Under the pieces are notes generated by a model. That model saw only the letters and a list, made by a program, of their open reading frames with translations, ran no database searches and had not been told where the DNA came from. This document shows positions 25,845 to 35,199 of a stretch of 64,000 bases of DNA, piece by piece. How positions within the stretch are numbered: the stretch's first letter is position 1; each line of letters begins with the position of its first letter. The stretch is from NCBI GenBank assembly GCA_937926445.1, contig CALBAK010000065.1:34518-98517 (forward strand). The letters run 5' to 3'. The stretch comes from an uncultured Alphaproteobacteria bacterium. GTDB taxonomy: Bacteria; Pseudomonadota; Alphaproteobacteria; Geminicoccales; Geminicoccaceae. The translations under genes were made by a program, and so were the position numbers.

Positions 25845-27082
25845 CCTGCCGCCTGCGCTGCCGGTCGGTCAGGAGCTCCGACCGCGCCTTCGGCCAGGAG
25901 AGCCGCGATCTCGGGCTCCGAGAAACCGCACTCTGCGAGGATCGCGACCGTGTCCTCGCCGAGCCGCGGCGGGCCCTTGCGCGGGCCGGTCTCCGCCCCC
26001 TCGACCTTGATCGGGCAACCGAGGGCGCGTACCCGACCGACGCTCGAATGCTCGACCTCGACCACCATCTTCCGCGCCCGGGTCTGCGGATCGGCGAGCA
26101 TCTCGAGCACGTCGTTGACCGGACCCGCCGGCACACCCGCCGCATCGAGCCGGGCGAGCCATTCGCCGGCCGGCCGGCGGCGGAAGAGATCGGACAGGAT
26201 CGCGCGCAGAGCCTCGAGATTGCGCATCCGATCGGCGTTGGTGGAAAAGCGCGGATCGTCGGCGAGCGTGGGCGCGTCGAGGATCGCGCACAGCCGGCGC
26301 CAGTTGGCCTGGTTGGCCCCGCCCACCACGATCCAGCGCCCGTCCGCGGTCGGGAAGGCCTCGTAGGGTGCGGAGAGCGGGTGCGCCGAGCCGAGCGGCC
26401 CCGGTGCCGTGCCGGTCGCGAGCGCGATCGCGGATTGCCAGTAAGTGAAGACGATGCCGGCCTCGAACAGCGAGGTCTCGACCAGCCGGCCGCGGCCGGT
26501 CCGCGCCCGCTCGACCAGCGCCGCCAGAACGCCGACCGCCGCCAACATCCCGGCGCCGATGTCGGTCAAGGGCGGGCCGCACTTGACGGGCGGCTCGCCG
26601 CGCCGCGTGCCGGTGATGCTCATGATCCCGGACATCGCCTGGGCGACGAGGTCGAAGCCGCCCTTGTCGGCATAGGGTCCGGTCCGGCCGAAGCCCGTGA
26701 TCGCGCAATAGACGAGGGCCGGCCAGCGCTCCCGCACCTGCGCCCAGCCTAAGCCGAGCCGCTCGAGCGTGCCGACCCGATAGTTCTCGACCAGCACATC
26801 CGCGCGATCGAGCAACCGGCCGAGTACCAGCCGGCCGCCCTCCTTTTTGAGGTCGAGGGCCAGGCCGCGCTTGCCCCGGTTCATCGTGCAGAAGGCGGCC
26901 GATTCCTCCGCCCCGGTCGGCCCGCGCCAGGTGGGCGGGACGGCGCGGCGACTGTCGTCGCCGTCCGGCAGCCGCTCGACCTTGATCACCTCCGCACCGA
27001 GATCGGCCAAAAGCTGGGTACAGGTGGGCCCGGCCATCACGTGGGTGAGATCGACCACCCGGATGCCTTCGAGCAGGCTCAC
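25841..27082 (-). CDS. Family III CoA-transferase (CaiB/BaiF type)
   Basis: Transfers CoA between carboxylic acids, forming a covalent aspartyl intermediate. The 413-residue protein has the family start LEGIRVVDLTHVMAGPTCTQLLADLGAEVIKVE, NRGKRGLALDLK, the catalytic Asp in GGFDLVAQAMSG (about residue 141) and the GGA(N) segment WIVVGGANQANW. In this cluster it probably activates the imported acid before the enoyl-CoA hydratase step. GTG start at 27082, 12 bases after the end of the hydratase gene on the same strand. Confidence 0.93.
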   Translation of the reverse strand: MSLLEGIRVVDLTHVMAGPTCTQLLADLGAEVIKVERLPDGDDSRRAVPPTWRGPTGAEESAAFCTMNRGKRGLALDLKKEGGRLVLGRLLDRADVLVENYRVGTLERLGLGWAQVRERWPALVYCAITGFGRTGPYADKGGFDLVAQAMSGIMSITGTRRGEPPVKCGPPLTDIGAGMLAAVGVLAALVERARTGRGRLVETSLFEAGIVFTYWQSAIALATGTAPGPLGSAHPLSAPYEAFPTADGRWIVVGGANQANWRRLCAILDAPTLADDPRFSTNADRMRNLEALRAILSDLFRRRPAGEWLARLDAAGVPAGPVNDVLEMLADPQTRARKMVVEVEHSSVGRVRALGCPIKVEGAETGPRKGPPRLGEDTVAILAECGFSEPEIAALLAEGAVGAPDRPAAQAAG

Positions 27083-27094
27083 CGCGCATCTCCC

Positions 27095-27877
27095 TCAGCG
27101 GCCGCGGAAGACCGGCTCGCGCTTCTCGAGGAAGGCGCGGGTGCCCTCGGCGAAATCCTCGGTGCCGAAGCAGAGGTAGGACTCCTCCTCTTCCTCGGGC
27201 GCGAGCGGCCGCGGATCCATCAGGCGATTGGCGAACTTCTTGTGCCAGCGGGCGACGAGCGGGGCGCCCTCGGCGATCCGCCGAGCCGTCGCGAGCGCCT
27301 CCTCCATCACCCGGCCGTCGGCCACGACGCGGTTGACGAGGCCGATGCGCAGCGCCTCCTCCGATCCCAAGAGATCGCCCTCGAGCAGGATGCGGAGCGT
27401 GTTCGACTTGCCGACCAGCCGGATCAGGGGTGCGAGTTCGCCATAGGCCACGACGAGCCCGAGCCGCTTGATCGGGATGCCGAAGCGGGAGCTCGTGCCG
27501 CAGATCCGCAGATCGGCGTTGCTGGCGAGCTCGAGACCGCCGCCCACGCACAACCCCTCGATCGCCGCGACAACGGGATGGCGGATCGAGCGGAGCGCAT
27601 CGAGGGTCGCATGGGTGCGCTCGGCGTAGGCCTTGGCCTTCTCGACGGTCGAGCGGATCGCCGCGAACTCGGTGATGTCGGCGCCGACCGAGAAGGCCCG
27701 CTCGCCCGCACCGCTCAGGATCACGCAGCGCAGCGTCTCGTCGCGGTCGAGTTCGGTCAGGACGGCCCCCAACCGGTCCCACATGGCTTGCGAGATCGCG
27801 TTGAGGCGCGCCGGCTGGTCGAGCACGACCCGGGCGATGCCGGGCTCCACGGTCTCGAGGTGCACGGTCCCGGCCAT
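27095..27877 (-). CDS. Enoyl-CoA hydratase/isomerase family protein
   Basis: Crotonase-fold enzyme of 260 residues acting on an acyl-CoA. Oxyanion-hole segments GERAFSVGADITEF and IEGLCVGGGLELASNADLRI are clear. The usual first catalytic Glu region reads SSRFGIPIKRLGLV, where many hydratases have a Glu after the GxP turn, so it may be an isomerase or have a different reaction. It sits between the TRAP transporter and the CoA-transferase and probably acts on the CoA ester made by the latter. ATG start at 27877. Confidence 0.92.
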   Translation of the reverse strand: MAGTVHLETVEPGIARVVLDQPARLNAISQAMWDRLGAVLTELDRDETLRCVILSGAGERAFSVGADITEFAAIRSTVEKAKAYAERTHATLDALRSIRHPVVAAIEGLCVGGGLELASNADLRICGTSSRFGIPIKRLGLVVAYGELAPLIRLVGKSNTLRILLEGDLLGSEEALRIGLVNRVVADGRVMEEALATARRIAEGAPLVARWHKKFANRLMDPRPLAPEEEEESYLCFGTEDFAEGTRAFLEKREPVFRGR

Positions 27878-27886
27878 CCGCGGCTC

Positions 27887-29167
27887 CTAGCGGTAGAGGA
27901 GGTCGACGAGGAAGAGGGGAATGGCGGGAACGTAGGTCACGAGCAAGAGCACGAGGAGCAGCACGCCTATGAAGGGGAGGTTCCAGCGGCTGACCGCCCA
28001 GATGTCGGCCCTGGCGATCGAGCAGGCGGTCATGAGCACGCTCGCGACGGGCGGGGTCTGCTGGCCGATCGCGATGTTCAAGGTGACGACCAGGCCGAAA
28101 TGGACCGGGTCGATGCCGACCGCGCGCACGATCGGCATGACGATCGGCACGACCAGGACGATCGCCGCGGCACCGTGCAGGAAGCAGCCGAGCACCAAGA
28201 AGAGGAGGTTCAAGAGCGCGAGCACCGCCCAGGGCTCGGCGGTGAGAGCGGTGATCGCCCGGGCGAGGGCCTGCGGGATGCGGGCTTCGGTGAGATACTC
28301 GCCGAGCAGCGCCGAGGTCGCGATGAGCAGCATCACGACCGCGGTCTGCACCACCCCGTCGCGCGCGCCGTCCAGGATCGCCCGAAACGACAGCTCGCGA
28401 TAGAGCGCGCCCACGAAGAGCGCCGCCACGACGGCGAGGCCGGCGGCCTCGGTCGCGGTCACGAGGCCCGTGAAGATTCCGCCCAGGATGATCGCCGGCA
28501 GAAGGAGCGCCCAGCCGGCTTCGCGGGTTGCGGTCCAGAGCCGGCAGAGATCGAAGGCCTGCTCGACCGGAAAGCCGTAGCGGCGGGCGTAGAAGGCGCA
28601 GAGCAGCATCATGAGGGCGCCACCCAGAAAGCCCGGGACGAAACCCGCGACGAACAGCTGGACCACCGAAGCGTCGGCCATGACCGCGTAGAGGATCATG
28701 GGGATGCTGGGTGGGACGACGATCGCGAGGCTCGCCGAGCTCGAGGTGACCGCGGCCGCGAACGCCTTGGGATAGCCGCGCCGCTCCATGGCCGGAAGGA
28801 GCACCGAGCCGAGGGCCGCCACATCCGCTACCGCCGAGCCCGAGATCTCGGCGAAGAAGAGCGAGGCCGCGACGTTGACCATGGCGAGCCCGCCGCGCAC
28901 GAAGCCCACGAGGGCGGAGGCGAGGGCCACGAGCCGGCGGGTGATGCCGGCCGTGTTCATGATCGTGCCGGCCAGCACGAAGAGCGGGATGGCGAGGAGC
29001 GGGAAGTTGGTCGAGGCGCTGAAGAGGGTCACCGCGCTCGTGACCAGGGAGTCGAAGCCCTGCGCCGCCCAGAAGGCGCCGAGCGCGAGGATTGCGAGCG
29101 CGACCGCGATCGGCACGTCGAGCAGGACGAGCACGATCAGAAAGAGCAGGAGCAGGAGCCCGTTCAT
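27887..29167 (-). CDS. TRAP transporter large permease (DctM)
   Basis: Twelve-helix membrane subunit of a sodium-dependent tripartite carboxylate importer, 426 residues. Typical motifs are the N-terminal LLFLIVLVLLDVPIAVAL, FAEISGSAVADVAALGSVLLPAMERRGYPKAFAAAVT, PPSIPMILYAV and the C-terminal IGQQTPPVASVLM. ATG at 29167 overlaps the DctQ stop (ATGA). Together with the adjacent DctQ and DctP genes it forms a complete uptake system, probably for the acid degraded by the neighbouring CoA enzymes. Confidence 0.95.
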   Translation of the reverse strand: MNGLLLLLFLIVLVLLDVPIAVALAILALGAFWAAQGFDSLVTSAVTLFSASTNFPLLAIPLFVLAGTIMNTAGITRRLVALASALVGFVRGGLAMVNVAASLFFAEISGSAVADVAALGSVLLPAMERRGYPKAFAAAVTSSSASLAIVVPPSIPMILYAVMADASVVQLFVAGFVPGFLGGALMMLLCAFYARRYGFPVEQAFDLCRLWTATREAGWALLLPAIILGGIFTGLVTATEAAGLAVVAALFVGALYRELSFRAILDGARDGVVQTAVVMLLIATSALLGEYLTEARIPQALARAITALTAEPWAVLALLNLLFLVLGCFLHGAAAIVLVVPIVMPIVRAVGIDPVHFGLVVTLNIAIGQQTPPVASVLMTACSIARADIWAVSRWNLPFIGVLLLVLLLVTYVPAIPLFLVDLLYR

Positions 29168-29691
29168 CGCGCGCCCTCGACCGACACCCGCTCGCGATCG
29201 AACGCGGCGGCCCCTCGGCGCGCTTCGGCGAGCCGCTCGGGCAGCGTCAGGAGCTCGGCCAGGACGAACAGAGCGGCGGCGATCGGAATCGCCGACTGGC
29301 TCACGCCGACCGTGAGCCAGGGCAGGGTGACGAGCCGTTCGTCGCCCAGGATCGCCACGGTCTGCCAGCCGAACCAAGCGATCAGGCCCATGGCGCCGCA
29401 AACGAACGCGGCACGGAGGAGGACGAGCGGGACCCGTAGCCCCGGCGGGGCCAGGGCCACGAGGTCCGGCATGCCGAGATGAGCCCGCTCGAGAGCGGCG
29501 AGCGCCGCGCCGTACCAGGTGAGCCAGGCGAGCAGGATGCCGGCCACCTCGTCGTACCAGCCGATCGGCGTGCCGAGCTTGCGCAGGATCACGCCGGCTG
29601 CAACCAGGACCGCGATCGCGAAGAGCAGCGAGACGCCCACCGTCACGAGCGCGCCACGCAGGAGGCGGCGCGCGCTCTGCAGGAAGGCCAT
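29164..29691 (-). CDS. TRAP transporter small permease (DctQ)
   Basis: Four-helix membrane subunit of 175 residues that partners DctM. Helices are at about residues 13-35, 46-66, 86-108 and 125-146, and the conserved region around IGWYDEVAGILLAWLTWYGAALA matches the DctQ family. The start ATG at 29691 lies 16 bases after the DctP stop; its stop overlaps the DctM start. Confidence 0.9.
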   Translation of the reverse strand: MAFLQSARRLLRGALVTVGVSLLFAIAVLVAAGVILRKLGTPIGWYDEVAGILLAWLTWYGAALAALERAHLGMPDLVALAPPGLRVPLVLLRAAFVCGAMGLIAWFGWQTVAILGDERLVTLPWLTVGVSQSAIPIAAALFVLAELLTLPERLAEARRGAAAFDRERVSVEGAR

Positions 29692-29707
29692 CGCGCGCGC
29701 TGCGCCC

Positions 29708-30685
29708 TCAGCAGCCTTTGGCGAGGGCGAGCGCCTTGTCGATCAGTGCCTTGCCGCCCGGCACCTCCTTCTCGAAGAGCTCGTAGACCGGCTTGGAGGC
29801 GGCCACGAACGCCTCGCGGTCGGCCTTGTTGAACTGCATCCCGGCCTCGATCAGCCGGTCGCGCGAGGCGCCGTCCTCCTTCTCCGCGAGCGCGTAGGTC
29901 CATTCCTGGACCGGCACCGCCTCTTCGAGCAGCGCCTTCTGCACCACCTCCGGATAGCTCTTGAATTTGCGCACGCTCGTCATGGGGAAGGACGGCGTGT
30001 AGACGTGGTTGGTCTCGGAGAGGTACTTCTGCACCTCCTGGAATTTGCCGCTCTCGATGTTGACGTAGGGGTTCTCCTGGCCGTCCACCACACCGGTCTG
30101 CAGCGCCACGAACAGCTCGGCGAAGCCCATCGGTACCGGGGCGGCGCCGTAGGCCTCGAACATCTTGGCCCGCCAGACCCCCTGTGGGATGCGGATCTTG
30201 AGCCCCTCGAGGTCCTTGGGCGTCACGATCGGCCGCTTGTTGTTGGTCACCTGGCGAACACCGTTTTCCCACACACCCAGAAGCTTGTAGCCCTTCTCCT
30301 CGAGCTTGGGCGCGAGGATCGGCCAAACGAGCTCTTTGGCGATGCAGCGCATGTGCGCCCGATCCTTGACCAGGTACGGCATGTCGAAGAGGCCGAACTC
30401 GGGCGTGATCGTCGAGGTGATCGTCGAAGGCTGCGAGATGTCGAGCGTGCCGAGCTTGACCTTCTGCAGCATGTCCTTGTCGGAGCCGAGCTGGCTCGAA
30501 TGGTAGAGCTCCATCTTGGCGACGCCGGAAAGGCGCGCATTGACCCGTCGGACGTACTCCTCGGCCGAAGCGACCTGCACCGAGCCGGGCTGGCTCGTGG
30601 TGCCGAACTGGATGACGAGCTCGGCCGTCGCGACCGGAATCCAGAGTGTGGTCGCGAGCCCGAGACCGGTGAGCACTGTCCGCAT
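29708..30685 (-). CDS. TRAP transporter solute-binding protein (DctP)
   Basis: Periplasmic receptor of 325 residues with a signal peptide (MRTVLTGLGLATTLWIPVAT, cut near TAE). DctP features include LYHSSQLGSDKDMLQKVKLGTLDIS, KDLEGLKIRIPQ with the Arg that binds the ligand carboxylate, and GFAELFVALQTGVVDGQENPYVNI. The ligand is thus probably a carboxylic acid. First gene of the dctP-dctQ-dctM-hydratase-CoA-transferase-pdxA run. Confidence 0.94.
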   Translation of the reverse strand: MRTVLTGLGLATTLWIPVATAELVIQFGTTSQPGSVQVASAEEYVRRVNARLSGVAKMELYHSSQLGSDKDMLQKVKLGTLDISQPSTITSTITPEFGLFDMPYLVKDRAHMRCIAKELVWPILAPKLEEKGYKLLGVWENGVRQVTNNKRPIVTPKDLEGLKIRIPQGVWRAKMFEAYGAAPVPMGFAELFVALQTGVVDGQENPYVNIESGKFQEVQKYLSETNHVYTPSFPMTSVRKFKSYPEVVQKALLEEAVPVQEWTYALAEKEDGASRDRLIEAGMQFNKADREAFVAASKPVYELFEKEVPGGKALIDKALALAKGC

Positions 30686-30741
30686 GGCGAGCCTCCCCTT
30701 TTTTTCGCCGCGCTCCAGGCTTCCCGCCGGACCGCGGTTCG

Positions 30742-31629
30742 TCAACCGCCAATCGGGCGTTCGTAGAGCCGCGAGACACTCGCCGCATCCGCCAACGGGC
30801 TCGCCTGGGCGAAGCCGTGGTAGCGCTCGACCGCTGCTTCGATGAGCGGCAGCTCGAGGCCGAGGGCAGCTGCGAACCGGCGGACGTTGACGAGATCCTT
30901 GTCGAGCTGGCGGGCATAGGCGCGTGGCGGGTCGAAGGCGCGCTGCTGCTGTTGGGTGAAGATCCGCTGCAGGATGGTCGAATCGGCCATCCCGCCGGCG
31001 AGCGCTTTCGGCAGGAGGGCGGCGTCGAGCCCGGCCTTCTCGACCAGCGCCAGGACCTCGGCCATCAGCACGTAACCCACACCGACGATCGCCTGGTTGG
31101 CGATCTTGGCGGTCTGGCCCGTGCCCAGGGGCCCCATGTGGGTCAGGTTGGCGGCGAGGGCCTCGAGCACCGGTCGGCCCCGTTCGAGGTCGGCCGGCTC
31201 GCCCCCCACCATGATCGTGAGCCGGCCCTCTCGCGCCGGAGCGGGGCCACCCGAGACCGGCGCATCCAGCCAGCGCCAGCCGGCTTCGCGGGCGAGCCTG
31301 TCCGCGATCCGCCGGGTGTCGTCCGGGTTCACGGTCGAGAAATCGATCACGAGCCGGTCCTCGCCCGGCACGGTCGCGATCCCGTCCTCGGCGAAGCAGC
31401 AGCGCTCGACCGCTTGGGCGTGCAGGACGCACTGGCAGAGGATGTCGCAGCCGCGGGCGACCTCGGCCGGGCTCGCGGCGGCGCGGGCCCCGTGCGCGGT
31501 CACGAGCGGGATCCGCTCGGGCTCGAGGTTCCAGACCGTGACCGGAAAGCCCCGCTCGAGGAGACGGAGAACCATCTCCTTGCCCATGATGCCGATGCCG
31601 AGAAAGCCGAGCCGAGGCAACCCAGTCAT
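30742..31629 (-). CDS. Beta-hydroxyacid dehydrogenase (3-hydroxyisobutyrate dehydrogenase family), copy 1
   Basis: NAD(P)-dependent dehydrogenase of 295 residues. Rossmann motif LGFLGIGIMGKEM (about residues 8-20), DFSTVNPDD, the substrate motif DAPVSGGPAPAREG and catalytic Lys in GTGQTAKIANQ are all present. Related enzymes oxidise 3-hydroxyisobutyrate, tartronate semialdehyde, L-threonate or 2,3-dihydroxy acids. ATG at 31629 overlaps the stop of copy 2, so both dehydrogenases are made from one message just upstream of the TRAP genes. Confidence 0.92.
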   Translation of the reverse strand: MTGLPRLGFLGIGIMGKEMVLRLLERGFPVTVWNLEPERIPLVTAHGARAAASPAEVARGCDILCQCVLHAQAVERCCFAEDGIATVPGEDRLVIDFSTVNPDDTRRIADRLAREAGWRWLDAPVSGGPAPAREGRLTIMVGGEPADLERGRPVLEALAANLTHMGPLGTGQTAKIANQAIVGVGYVLMAEVLALVEKAGLDAALLPKALAGGMADSTILQRIFTQQQQRAFDPPRAYARQLDKDLVNVRRFAAALGLELPLIEAAVERYHGFAQASPLADAASVSRLYERPIGG

Positions 31630-32531
31630 CGTCCCTCCCCCTCCTCGTTCGCGGGCTGCCCGCGCCCGACCAGCCGCTCGTAGGCGCGGATCACGGCATG
31701 ATGACCGAGCCCGGCCTCCCCGGCCGCCGCCTGGGCGAGCATCAGGCTCGCGGCGAGTGCCGTCGCCGGCAGCGGCACGCCAGCCGCGAACGCCGCCTCC
31801 TGGGCGAGCCGCAGATCCTTGAGCATGAGCGCCATGCGGAAAGCCGGTGCGGTCTCGTCGCGGGCCATCCGCGCCCCGAAGGTCTGCATGAGCCAGGAGC
31901 GCGCGGCCCCGCCCAGGAGCACCTCGAGGACGGCCTCGGGATCGAGGCCCTGGCCGCGCGCCAGCGTGATCGCCTCGGCGACCGCCACGAGCTGCTGGGC
32001 CACGACGATCTGGTTGCAGAGCTTGGTCGCCTGGCCGGCACCCGGCGGCCCCATCCGCCGAGGCCTTCCCATCGTCGCGAGGATCGGCTCGGCGCGGGCG
32101 TAGGCATCGGGCGCGGCGCCGACCATGATGGCGAGCGTGCCGGCCTCCGCACCACCCGGCCCGCCGGTCACCGGCGCATCGAGGAAGGCGAGGCCGCGCT
32201 CGGCGAGGCTCGCAGCGAGACGCACCGCGGCCGAAGGCGCGATCGAGCTCGTGTCGATCACGAGGGTCCCCGGGGAAAGCCGCGGGGCGATGCCCTCGGG
32301 CCCGACGAGGACCGCCTCGACGTCGGGGGTGTCGGGCAGCATGGTGACGACCGCCTCGACCCCCTCGACCGCGCGGGCGAGATCGGGGACGACCGGCACA
32401 CCGCGCGCCGCCGCAGCCACGCGGGCCGGTTCGGCCCGGTCGAAGCCGCGCACCGCATGGCCCGCGGCCATCAGATTGGCGGCCATGGGGGCGCCCATGG
32501 TGCCGAGGCCCACAAAGCCGATCCGTGCCAC
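31626..32531 (-). CDS. Beta-hydroxyacid dehydrogenase family protein, copy 2
   Basis: Second member of the same family, 301 residues, clearly diverged from copy 1. It has IGFVGLGTMGAPMAANL, DTSSIAPSAAV, the DAPVTGGPGGAEAGTL substrate loop and the catalytic Lys in GAGQATKLCNQ. GTG at 32531 is chosen because it places the Rossmann strand at the very N-terminus; the longer frame is non-coding. Two consecutive dehydrogenases suggest oxidation of two intermediates or of two stereoisomers. Confidence 0.92.
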   Translation of the reverse strand: MARIGFVGLGTMGAPMAANLMAAGHAVRGFDRAEPARVAAAARGVPVVPDLARAVEGVEAVVTMLPDTPDVEAVLVGPEGIAPRLSPGTLVIDTSSIAPSAAVRLAASLAERGLAFLDAPVTGGPGGAEAGTLAIMVGAAPDAYARAEPILATMGRPRRMGPPGAGQATKLCNQIVVAQQLVAVAEAITLARGQGLDPEAVLEVLLGGAARSWLMQTFGARMARDETAPAFRMALMLKDLRLAQEAAFAAGVPLPATALAASLMLAQAAAGEAGLGHHAVIRAYERLVGRGQPANEEGEGR

Positions 32532-32638
32532 GTCCCCTTCCCCCGTCCGTCGCCGGTGCGCAGAGCCTACCGGGCGGTCCCCTCGGCAACCAGCGGCGGC
32601 GCCGGGAGGCTCCCTCTGCGCCGGCACACGAGCCGGGC

Positions 32639-32950
32639 TCAGCCCTCGCCGGGCTGCGGGCCCTCGTAGCCCTCGACGATCGCCAGATCCATGGTCGACC
32701 TGCCCTCCCGGAGCGCAGCGGCGGCCCGGTACTCGGGCGAGTGATAACAGGCGAGTGCCGCTTCGTAGCTCGGGAACTCGATCACCACGATGCGCGAGCG
32801 CGGCTTGCCTTCCGGGGCCTCGAACCGCCCACCGCGGACCAGAAAGCGCGCGCCGTATTTCTCGAAGGCGACGGCGTTGGCTCTGCGATAGGCTTCGTAG
32901 CCCTCGGGATCGTGGACGTCCGCGAAGGCCACCCAGTAACCCTTCGCCAT
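32639..32950 (-). CDS. DUF1330 domain protein
   Basis: Compact protein of 103 residues with the ferredoxin-like dimeric alpha/beta-barrel pattern of DUF1330: GYWVAFADVHDPEGYEAYRRAN, FLVRGGRFE, RIVVIEFPSYEAALACYHSPEYRAA. Function unknown in general. ATG start at 32950 after a purine-rich site. It stands about 100 bases upstream of the dehydrogenase pair on the same strand and may be co-transcribed. Confidence 0.88.
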   Translation of the reverse strand: MAKGYWVAFADVHDPEGYEAYRRANAVAFEKYGARFLVRGGRFEAPEGKPRSRIVVIEFPSYEAALACYHSPEYRAAAALREGRSTMDLAIVEGYEGPQPGEG

Positions 32951-33221
32951 GCTCCCCTCTCCTTCGATGTTCGGCGCGCCCGGCTCGCGTTCCCGATGGT
33001 GTCGTACGGCGGCCGCCGTCTCGTCGAACCGGCGGCCGGCGTCCAGCCGACCGCGCCGAGCCTAGGCCGAAGACCTGCTACCGCCCAGGCCGCCCCCGGC
33101 CCCCCGTGGCGCGAGGCACGCGCCGCCCGGCCCGACGACCGCAGGGCCCCGCTCGCGCCTGCCCGTCGCTCGGGATCGCGCAAGGTCGCGCCCGTGTCTG
33201 CGGTTCGCCGGAGTCCCCGGC

Positions 33222-33737
33222 TCAGCCGTCCTCCCCCGATTGTCCCCCCGAGCCCGGGGCGAGGAAGACGAGGATGCGCCGCTCGCCCTCGGCCACGAAA
33301 GTCGAGAGCGTCACCTTGGCCTCGGGCAGCCAGAGCGCGATCGCACGGCGGAAGGCCTCGAGGTCGGGCATCGGCCGGTTCTGGAAACAGACCGCCGCGA
33401 CCGGCCCCTCCTGCGGGTGCCAGCCGAGATCGATCCGATCGGGCCGGCAGGTGCAGAGCGCGCAGGCTCGGGCGAGTTCGGCCACCACCTCGCCGTGCGT
33501 GCGACCGAGCGCGTAGGGCTCGAGCCGGTCGAGCTCGTCGAGCGGGATAGGCCGGCGCGAGCGGCCGATCCGGGTCGAGCGGGTGACCCGGGTCTGTGGC
33601 GCCGGCACCTCCGCGCCGGTCAACATGGCCTCGAACCGGTCGAGGGCGGCCCGCCGCTCGGCCGGCGGCGTGCCCGGATGACAAATCAGCTCCCTGAGCT
33701 TGTCGAGCCGGCTCTCGCGCGCGCTCGCCTGGTGCAC
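33222..33737 (-). CDS. Hypothetical protein
   Basis: A 171-residue protein that was not recognised. It has no signal peptide or membrane helix. Two cysteines in ACALCTCRPDRIDLGWH could bind a metal. The C-terminal half (VAAVCFQNRPMPDLEAFRRAIALWLPEAKVTLSTFVAEGERRILVFLAPG) has regular amphipathic alternation expected of a folded domain, which supports that it is real. It is isolated between a 270-base gap and the MFS efflux gene. Confidence 0.6.
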   Translation of the reverse strand: MHQASARESRLDKLRELICHPGTPPAERRAALDRFEAMLTGAEVPAPQTRVTRSTRIGRSRRPIPLDELDRLEPYALGRTHGEVVAELARACALCTCRPDRIDLGWHPQEGPVAAVCFQNRPMPDLEAFRRAIALWLPEAKVTLSTFVAEGERRILVFLAPGSGGQSGEDG

Positions 33738-33800
33738 CGTCCGACCCCGTCCACCTGCGTCCGACGCGGGGAAAGCTAGCGGTCGCGGGTTGCCGCTCCG

Positions 33801-35075
33801 TTAACGGCTCGGCGCCCGGCTCCGCTCCGCCGGGCCGTGCGCCTTGCGAACGCCCGCGTGGAGCGCGCCGAGGAGTGCGAGGCCCGCGCACACCGTCATG
33901 GCGAGGGTCGCGGGCAGAGGCGTGTCGGTCGGCAGGGAGCCCACGAGCTGGGCGGCGAGGGCGGCGGTCGTCATCTGCAGAAAGCCGCTGAGCCCGGCGG
34001 CCGTTCCGGCGAGGCCCGGCACCACGCTCACGATCGCCGCTTGCGCGTTGGGCATGGCGAGCCCCTGGGCGAAGGCGCCGAGGGCGGTCGGCAGGAAGAG
34101 CGCGAGCGGCGTCCGGAGCCCGAAGAGCGCGAGGGCGAGCGCGAGGGCGGCCCCGGCGAGCGAGCCGAGCGAGCCCAGAAGGATCATCCGCTCGCTGCCA
34201 AGCCGGGCGGAGAGCCGAGCGGCGGCGAAATTGCCGGCCATGAAACTACCCGAGATCAGCACGAAGAGCAGACCGTACTCGAGCGCCGGGCGCCCATAGG
34301 TCTCGACCACGAGGAAGGGGGCCGCGGCGAGGAAGCCGAAGAAGACCGCCATCGAGAAGGCGGCCTGCGCGGCGAAGCCACGAAAGGCCCTGTGGCGCAT
34401 AAGGACGGCGAAGGCCGTGAGCATGGTCGCGGCGGCCGAGCCCGGCCCGCCCGGCCCGCCCGGCCGACCGGTCTCGACGAGCCGTGCCCGGCAGGCGAGC
34501 AGCACGCCCGCTCCGACCGCGAGGCCGAGAGCGAAGATCGAGCGCCAGCCGGCGCGATCGACCAGAAAGCCGCCGAGCGCCGGTGCCATCGTCGGCGCAA
34601 CCACCATCGCCATGGTGATCCAGGCGAGTGCCTGGGCCGCCTGCTCGCGAGGATAGAGGTCGCGGACGATCGCCCGCGAGAGCACCATGCCGGCACAGCC
34701 ACCGGCCGCCTGGACCACGCGGCCCAGGACGAGAAGCTCGAGCGAGGGGGCGAGGGCGCACAGCCCGGTGCCGAGGAGATAGACGAAGAGCCCACCCAGA
34801 AGCGCCGGCCGCCGGCCGATCCGATCGGAGAGCGGGCCGTAGACCAGCGTGGCGAACGCGATCGCGAGCGTGGAGAGCGAGAAGGCGAGCTGAGCGGCGG
34901 CCGCGCTCGTCGCGAAGCCGGCCTGGATCGCCGGCAGGGCCGGCAGAAAGACCTGCATCGCGAACGGCCCGAGCCCGGTCGCGAGCACGAGGACGGCGAG
35001 CAGCGGCCGCCCGGCGGTCACCCGCGGCGAAAGGTCGGCCGCAGCGGGCGCGGCCTCGGGTCGGGCGAGCGACAT
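33801..35075 (-). CDS. MFS drug-resistance transporter (Bcr/CflA type)
   Basis: Twelve-helix inner-membrane exporter of 424 residues. Family traits include the TM1 segment with [12 protein letters not shown], the loop motif [18 protein letters not shown] (about residue 80), and the TM4-5 antiporter-like segment [24 protein letters not shown]. Members export drugs, sulfonamide, bicyclomycin or peptides; the substrate is unknown. ATG start at 35075. It is divergent from ispH. Confidence 0.92.
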   Translation of the reverse strand: MSLARPEAAPAAADLSPRVTAGRPLLAVLVLATGLGPFAMQVFLPALPAIQAGFATSAAAAQLAFSLSTLAIAFATLVYGPLSDRIGRRPALLGGLFVYLLGTGLCALAPSLELLVLGRVVQAAGGCAGMVLSRAIVRDLYPREQAAQALAWITMAMVVAPTMAPALGGFLVDRAGWRSIFALGLAVGAGVLLACRARLVETGRPGGPGGPGSAAATMLTAFAVLMRHRAFRGFAAQAAFSMAVFFGFLAAAPFLVVETYGRPALEYGLLFVLISGSFMAGNFAAARLSARLGSERMILLGSLGSLAGAALALALALFGLRTPLALFLPTALGAFAQGLAMPNAQAAIVSVVPGLAGTAAGLSGFLQMTTAALAAQLVGSLPTDTPLPATLAMTVCAGLALLGALHAGVRKAHGPAERSRAPSR

Positions 35076-35199
35076 GCGGGCAGAGATAGCCCGGAGCGCG
35101 CAACGCGCCAGCCGCCGGCGGCGCAGCCCTCTCCCGCTTCTCGCGTCGCGCCCGAGCGCGTGCTATGCGAGAGGAGTACTCTGGTCCTGGACCCTTCGC

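Noticed and set aside
27041..29482. 813-codon plus-strand frame, very rich in Glu, Asp, Arg and His
   Set aside because: It is the exact antisense of the TRAP large permease and hydratase; hydrophobic genes in GC-rich DNA give charged antisense frames of this kind.
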